The notes below the pieces were generated by a model. That model was not told the origin of the DNA. It saw only the letters and a program-made list of their open reading frames with translations, and made no database searches. The position numbers and the translations under genes were made by a program. A stretch of 39,425 nucleotides of DNA from Polychytrium aggregatum (lineage: Eukaryota; Chytridiomycota; Chytridiomycetes; Polychytriales), in the NCBI RefSeq assembly GCF_025602895.1, contig NW_026516452.1:1-39425 (forward strand), in the 5' to 3' direction. Below, piece after piece: positions 34,230-39,425 of this stretch. Positions within the stretch are counted from its first letter, which is position 1; each line of letters begins with the position of its first letter.

Positions 34230-37200
34230 AAACCAATGCCGACATCGACGAATATACCCGGTGTCTCGAAACCAAGGCCGTGTACTGGAATCTGAAGCGG
34301 CAAATCAGGGTTCGTGTGATAAACGTCCGGAGCCACAGAGAGCGCGATTCTCTCCCCCTCCAATTTGCTGCTGCTTCCTTCTTCACAATCATCTTCCTCG
34401 CTCCCGCCCTTCTTCGCCCCGCTTCGATTGGCAAGGGCTTACTCCCGGAAATCGTATTCCGCCAAAACCAGGACGAGATCCTCAGGTCCAAGTACAGCCT
34501 CGACGACATCGAAGACGTGACCTCCACCGCGTTCAATCGCCCCGGAGGACTGAGCCAGTTGATCGAAAACTATGTCTCGCATCAGTGTGCCGTGGCATGC
34601 GAGCGGCATCAACCAGGCATCGGCAGCGACAGGTGGGAGCGACGCTGGTTTATATGCCGCGCAATGACTTTGACGCATTTCACTGGCGACTGGCGTGATC
34701 GGCGAGCCTTTGAGATCGGCAGATTGTGTTAACGAACCTCGTCTTTCCTTTGCATGATACCAAATATATATGCGCTGCTGCGCTGGGGCGGCGGATTATT
34801 AGAGCGGCATCGAAACGAGACTCGGACATCAAGAATGCTGTCGAAGCTGCCAACCGCTCGCTCCGTATGCTCGTGGAGAAGAGGCTTCAGACCCTATCCG
34901 ATGAAACAGCGATCCAGATATCGAGAAGGGTAGGTCGCTAGCATGGGCCAGAGCAGCACGTTTGGATGTACCGGCGCCCTGGAGCACACATGCCAATTTC
35001 GAAATGCAAAGGCAGCACAAGCCACGAGGCATCTTGAATGTCCAGCGGTGCGGTGTGCGGCTGACCCACGCCTTGGTGATCTCCTTTGCCCAGCCGTTCT
35101 GTGGGGCCGCTGCGGCTGGTGACCGCTGTCGATGCTAACTCCTCGGATCTCTCCAGAGAACGACTGCCGAAGAGCTCCAGTTCAAGGAAAGTCAGGAGGA
35201 AAGCAATCAAACGGGAGCAGAGACCACGCCGCTGTCGATCACGAGCACCATCAACATGCCATCCAAATGCACTGGTGACGCCGAGAAGCTGTGTCTCTAC
35301 GACGACTGCGATTTGTTTGAATTCATGAAAGAGCTCAAGCTGCCTGAAACCAAGAGCAACATCATGTACGGAGACTTGTCGCGACTACTTGCTGGGGAAA
35401 CCACTCACCGAGAGCGAGGAGCTGCTTGTTCGAGCCGGACATAAGTGGCATGTGCTCTGTGTCGGATGGGTGCTCTGGCAGGCAATGGAGCGCAGAATCT
35501 CGCAAACCAAAATACTGACGCTCTAACACCAACCAACCAATCCTCTGCCTCGAAGGTCGCCAGCCATCTCTCCTGTCTTCACAAAGGCGTGGTCGGCAGT
35601 GCCGATAGCGTTTGCATCCATGAGCCTGGAAGATCTCCGCGAGATCTTTGCCGACTTGGGCCCGCACCACGCCCACATTGGTGTCGACGACAATCTTGAA
35701 GAAGCCAGCGGTATGCAGTGGGGGGAGCGGACTGGTTATGCCGAGCTGACTGGCAATGATGGTGTTGGAGGGAGCTGGGCTGGGCTGGGCTGTTGCAGAA
35801 TATGCCGACCCTCCTCTTTTGCCCAACTCGCACACCCATGAATAACGGTCGCGCAGCCAGAAGCTCCAATTCTGATCAATCTCACAATATTCGCCGCCCT
35901 CACTTGCGCGATACCCAGCCGATGCATTCATCAGTGCCCGAATCGAGCTTGGAGAGACGATATGCTCTTCTCAATCCATGTGGGCTGCGCGACAGTTTGC
36001 CAAGCAGGGTGTTCCAAGCAACCTCCGTCCCCAGATATGGGATCTCATTCTGCAATCCGACTTGACAGATAACTCGACTGCATCGGTATGCGGGGCTGGC
36101 GCAGTATGGTGCAGTATGGTGCAGTATGGTGCAGTACGATTCAGTGTGGTGCACTGTGGTGAGCTGTCGTAGAGTCGGCACTCATTCGCTCCTGCTCAAG
36201 CACTCACACTCACCACACCAATCGCAGAAGGAGCAGTACTGCAGCAAGCTCAAAGCGATCATCTCGCGCTTCGACCTGCTTGTGGATCGCCTCGTCCAGC
36301 GCGATGCCAGACATTCCCAGAACGACGATACGTATTTTGTGTTTGAGGATATGATCCGCGATATCATGCTGCTGTGGTCTCGGGACAGCTGGTTCCGTTC
36401 CCATTGCAAGGACCGTCTGGGGATCGTGCCGGATGATGGTGAGGCCGAGCGTCCCTTCTGACACATAAGCTCAGCCCTTCACTTGCAGTCGTCGCTCTGT
36501 GCTGGCCATCCAAACGTTGTTGGGTCTGGCACCGAATCTGCCGCGAATGGTGCCTTACATCGCCAGACCCATGTGCGGCCAGCTTGCGACGGTGCCGCAC
36601 TCGACACAGGGTCTCGATCCTTGCATGATCCGCTAAATGGACTGTTCTGTTCGGCCACAGGACTCGGCGCCGCGCTGGCCGCAGACCGCATATACCCACC
36701 CAACGGAATCCTGCCGTTCTTTGGAGCGACATGCTATGCCATGCCCGTGTGCTTTTTGCACTCGTCCCTGTCCTCTGCGTACTTTACATTTCGCGAACTC
36801 TATGCTCGATACTTTTGCCGTCTGCACAACCTCTCGGAGAAACCCTCGACCCTGCTCTCCCTCAGCTGCACCTTTGAGGCCCTGATGAAGCAGAGCGACC
36901 CATTCGTATATCACTATCTATGCCACACAATCGGCGTCCCGCCACTGACGTTTGCCTTTCGGTGGATCATGTATGGCTTTGTCGGCGTCCTCGATATCGA
37001 CCAAATACTGCTGCTATGGGACCGCATCCTCGCCTTTGACCGGCTCGAGATCCTGAGTCTGGCCGCCGCCGCCGTGTTCTGGTTTCGAAGAGAAATGCTT
37101 CTGAGCTCGCGGACGCACAAGGATGTACAGGTGAGGAATGCCGTGCTGGAAATGCGGCAGTTTGTCTGACTGCAGCAACAGACAGGTGGCAGACGTAGCC

Positions 37201-37546
37201 GGGTTTGAGACTTGAACGACGACCGACAATGTACAGCCGATGGCCGCTCAGCGCTCTATTTGGACTGACACTGTCTGGGCGCCCTGCTGGATCTGCACAT
37301 CAGCATGCCTTCTCGGATCTGGCCATGGTCAAGATCATTCCTCTGATCCAGCACTTTCTGTTCATGAGTCCCGCGATCGAGCGCACTGCCGCGGGGCCGC
37401 CAAAGCCGGAGCCAAGCGATCGCCAAACTGCCCCGGGGACGCCAGTCGAGAAAACCAGCGACACCGAGTCAACCGAGTGTGGCCCTGTCAAGAAAAAGGG
37501 AGCAGCTGAGGTGTCAGGGCGAGAAGTGACAGGGCGAGACCAATGA
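34230..37546 (+). CDS. TBC1D19: TBC1D19-type RabGAP (5' end unresolved)
   Basis: TBC-domain protein, expected Rab GTPase-activating class. Exons: about 34230-34309 (first coding exon uncertain), 34472-34573, 34723-34929, 35157 to about 35427, about 35564-35710, 35919-36085, 36228-36438, 36661-37130, 37304-37546. About 630 residues are visible. N-terminal region: DEILRSKYSLDDIEDVT, IVLTNLVFPLHD, DLFEFMKELK, MSLEDLREIFADLG. TBC domain: AARQFAKQGVPSNLRPQIWD, FDLLVDRLVQRDARHSQNDD, YFVFEDMI, YPPNGILPFFGATCYAMPVC, FRELYARYFCRLH, IDQILLLWDRILAFDRLEIL and MVKIIPLIQHFLF. This order matches TBC1D19 closely. The catalytic Arg-finger segment of classical TBCs is not obvious (GVPSNLRPQIWD has R but lacks the IxxDxxR motif), as in TBC1D19 of animals, so GAP activity is uncertain. 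It has a Glu/Lys/Thr-rich C-terminal extension. Confidence 0.85.
36101..36160. repeat. GCAGTATGGT tandem repeat in an intron
   Basis: Three exact 10-bp copies (36101-36130) followed by three degenerate ones, all inside the intron 36086-36227 of the TBC1D19-type gene. Confidence 0.85.
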
Positions 37547-38853
37547 CGGAGGTCGGGTGGCCTTCACCAGGCGGTTGCTCCATGGATTATCGTCAGCGCA
37601 ATACAAACCGAGACACTCAGGTCATGGTCAGCGACCAAGTGATGTGTTGTCCTGTCCCATCGTGTGCAGGCCATGGCGGATATGAACCTCAAGCACAGCC
37701 CTGGATGCACGAAGCCAGGGTGCACGGGTGGCGACCGACCTGTCCGCTGCGACCACCAATGCCATCCATCCACCCATTCACCCATCGACTGTGCTCCTGA
37801 GGCGACATGAACAAAGCCCACAAGCACCATCACCCCGGCTCTCACACGCCGACTCGGGCTGGTGGCGTCGGTGGGTGTCGGAGATGGAAAACGCGCCCGT
37901 CTTGGGCCAGAGGATCCCGCTCGGGACGCAGGTGATGGATCTGCTGGATTGGCGAGGAGAGGGCCGCCACCGTGCCCAGACCCGATAGCGCCTTCGTCGA
38001 GTCTGCGAATCCAGCCCTATCGCCTTTGCGCGAGTGGTGCGGGTGACGCCAGGAGATTGTCCCATCGGCGGGGAGTCTCGCAGGCGATTGGTGGGTTGCA
38101 GACGAGCGGATGATGAACGGTGGGTGGCAGGCGGATGCAGGCGGGTGCAGGCGGGTGGTGAATGGACAATGGGCAGACAAACAGACGATCCGGCTGCCGA
38201 TGCGATAGGCCGCGGAGCACGGCCTGGATTGACAATGGAGAGCCGCCCATGGTGAGTCACGGTGATGTCTTGCTGCACCAATGGTCACCACGCTTGCCTC
38301 TGTTGGTTCAATCACAGGGCACACAATGCTCGACGCCTGTGATCCGCTGCGCTGTTTGACCCCGTCGCTTGCTTGCCTGCCTGCCTACTTTGCCTGCTGG
38401 ATTGCCTGCTGGGATGCCTGCTTGATTGCTTGGGCACTCGGGGCTGACGCCTGCCGCGGAGGGGGACGTTCTCGCTGCTGCTCTCGCTGCTGCTCTCGCT
38501 GTGCTCTCTCGCCGGGCGCACTCGCGGCTCTGGATCCTCTCATCTCCCGCCTCCCCGCCCGCTCCTCGCCGCGCTGTCTCTGTGCGCGCAGCAGCTCATC
38601 CGCCTCGCTGCTTCTCGCGCCCTCCTCGGCCGAATCATTGCGGGTCTTGCTCTGTCCGGCAACACAGACAACGCTCCCCCGCCCCGCCGCCCGCAACCAA
38701 CCCTTCCGCTTCGGCCGAGGACCGCACGCGTTCGACCTTTTTTCCTCCGGGGTCTGCCTCTTCTGCGTCTGCCTCTTCTTCCCATCCAGGGCTCGACTCT
38801 TTCCTACGCACTCTCCATCTCCATCTCCATCTCCGTACCCACCCGTCCTCACC
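37547..38853. other. Intergenic region downstream of TBC1D19
   Basis: 1.3 kb without a supported gene. It contains a (catc)n-like run around 37760-37785, gcctgcctgc repeats near 38370-38425, a ctgctctcg triplication near 38473-38500 and an (atctcc)n run at about 38815-38834 just before the next ATG. The C/T-rich right half looks like a promoter and leader. Confidence 0.45.
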
Positions 38854-39425
38854 ATGCAAAAGCAGTCCAAGAGGGACGACGAGGGCTACACCATCGCCCG
38901 TGGCACCATGCCCACCCGCAACCGTTGCGCTACGGGCCCCAGCAACGCCGTCTACCAAAATCCGCTGTGGAAGCCTTCTCCCGAGGCTCTCAACTTGTGG
39001 AGACCTATGCCGAGGAGCGCCAAAAGACCGGTAGGAAGCCCTGCCTGCATCTCGCCCTCGCTGGTCGCCGCATTGTGCCCCATCCATTCGGCAGCTCTCC
39101 CGCCGCGCGTCGTGTCCGGATAGGCTACTCTTGGAATTGCAGGCCGGCCGGCCGGCCGGTTCTCGAGTTGGCTCGTTCGGATTCCCGCTTTCCAAAGTCG
39201 GGTTGGCTGCCAGAATCAACATGCCCGCAGCTCCCCCTGTACAGCTCCTTCATGGTGCTTTGCGTGGATTCCGCGTTGCTTGCGTCCGCCCATGAGTGCG
39301 CTTCCTCGTACGTTCGCGGCAGCGTCCTTCTTGCCGTCTCTGATCACGCCTTTCAACCACCCTGCCAGACATCACTAGCATCCAGCGAGCTGTGTGCACG
39401 CACGCCACAAAGACTCTGGTAAAAT
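38854..39425 (+). CDS. Start of an unidentified gene, cut by the window edge
   Basis: After a pyrimidine-rich leader the first ATG opens a 59-codon exon (38854-39030) ending at a good donor (gtaggaag). The product begins MQKQSKRDDEGYTIARGTMP and contains QNPLWKPSPEALNLW; it is hydrophilic with no signal peptide. A second frame over the same 3' half (SAVEAFSRGSQLVETYAEE) has equally good codon usage, so the frame is not settled. An acceptor-like ttgcag ends at 39140. I do not recognise the protein; the rest lies outside the window. Confidence 0.4.

Noticed and set aside
37842..38324. Overlapping ORFs on both strands downstream of TBC1D19
   Set aside because: All are His/Pro/Arg/Ser-rich, change with frame and contain no conserved motif or plausible exon structure.

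Overview
The window is eukaryotic nuclear DNA from a fungus, most likely an early-diverging zoosporic (chytrid-type) lineage; species and family cannot be named from sequence alone. It is GC-rich in third codon positions. The genes are cut by many short introns of about 50-300 nt with GTRNGT-type donors, plus two GC-AG introns. Typical fungal content (class V myosin, secreted GH20 hexosaminidase, a DUF1746/Dsc4-like membrane protein) sits beside genes usually lost in Dikarya (RAB23, TBC1D19, FAM114, a SECIS-binding-protein-2-like gene, a SAM-TIR-NACHT receptor). That mix is the main reason for the placement.

Layout, left to right. 1-2045 (minus): 5' part of a SAM-TIR-NACHT (NLR-like) gene, cut by the window edge. 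2693-8981 (plus): complete 11-exon class V myosin, divergent from the NLR. 10807-13206 (plus): secreted beta-N-acetylhexosaminidase. 14009-15267 (plus): short armadillo-like protein. 15508-17129 (minus): PLP-homeostasis protein (PLPBP/YggS). 17469-19056 (plus): Rab23-type GTPase ending in a CaaX box. 19484-22780 (plus): 13-exon FAM114-family protein. 23300-27836 (minus): large protein joining an SBP2-type L7Ae RNA-binding domain to ankyrin repeats and an (EA)20 tract. 29029-30779 (minus): ten-exon mitochondrial Mn-SOD. 30965-31293: tRNA-Pro(CGG) and tRNA-Cys(GCA) on opposite strands. 31445-33332 (plus): DUF1746/Dsc4-like protein. About 34230-37546 (plus): TBC1D19-type RabGAP. 38854 to the right edge: start of an unidentified gene.

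There is no operon logic, but the contents lean toward membrane traffic: myosin V for cargo transport, Rab23, FAM114 (Rab2-linked in animals) and TBC1D19 (RabGAP). The two most unusual loci are the SBP2-ankyrin fusion and the SAM-TIR-NACHT gene. In the fusion, the second half of the L7Ae domain and all the ankyrin repeats lie in one uninterrupted exon, so it is not a gene-model artefact. The SAM-TIR-NACHT gene keeps a putative TIR NADase glutamate and an intact Walker A motif.

Splice sites were chosen by hand from consensus, reading-frame phase and family similarity. Gene identities are firmer than individual exon ends; weak boundaries are flagged in each entry.
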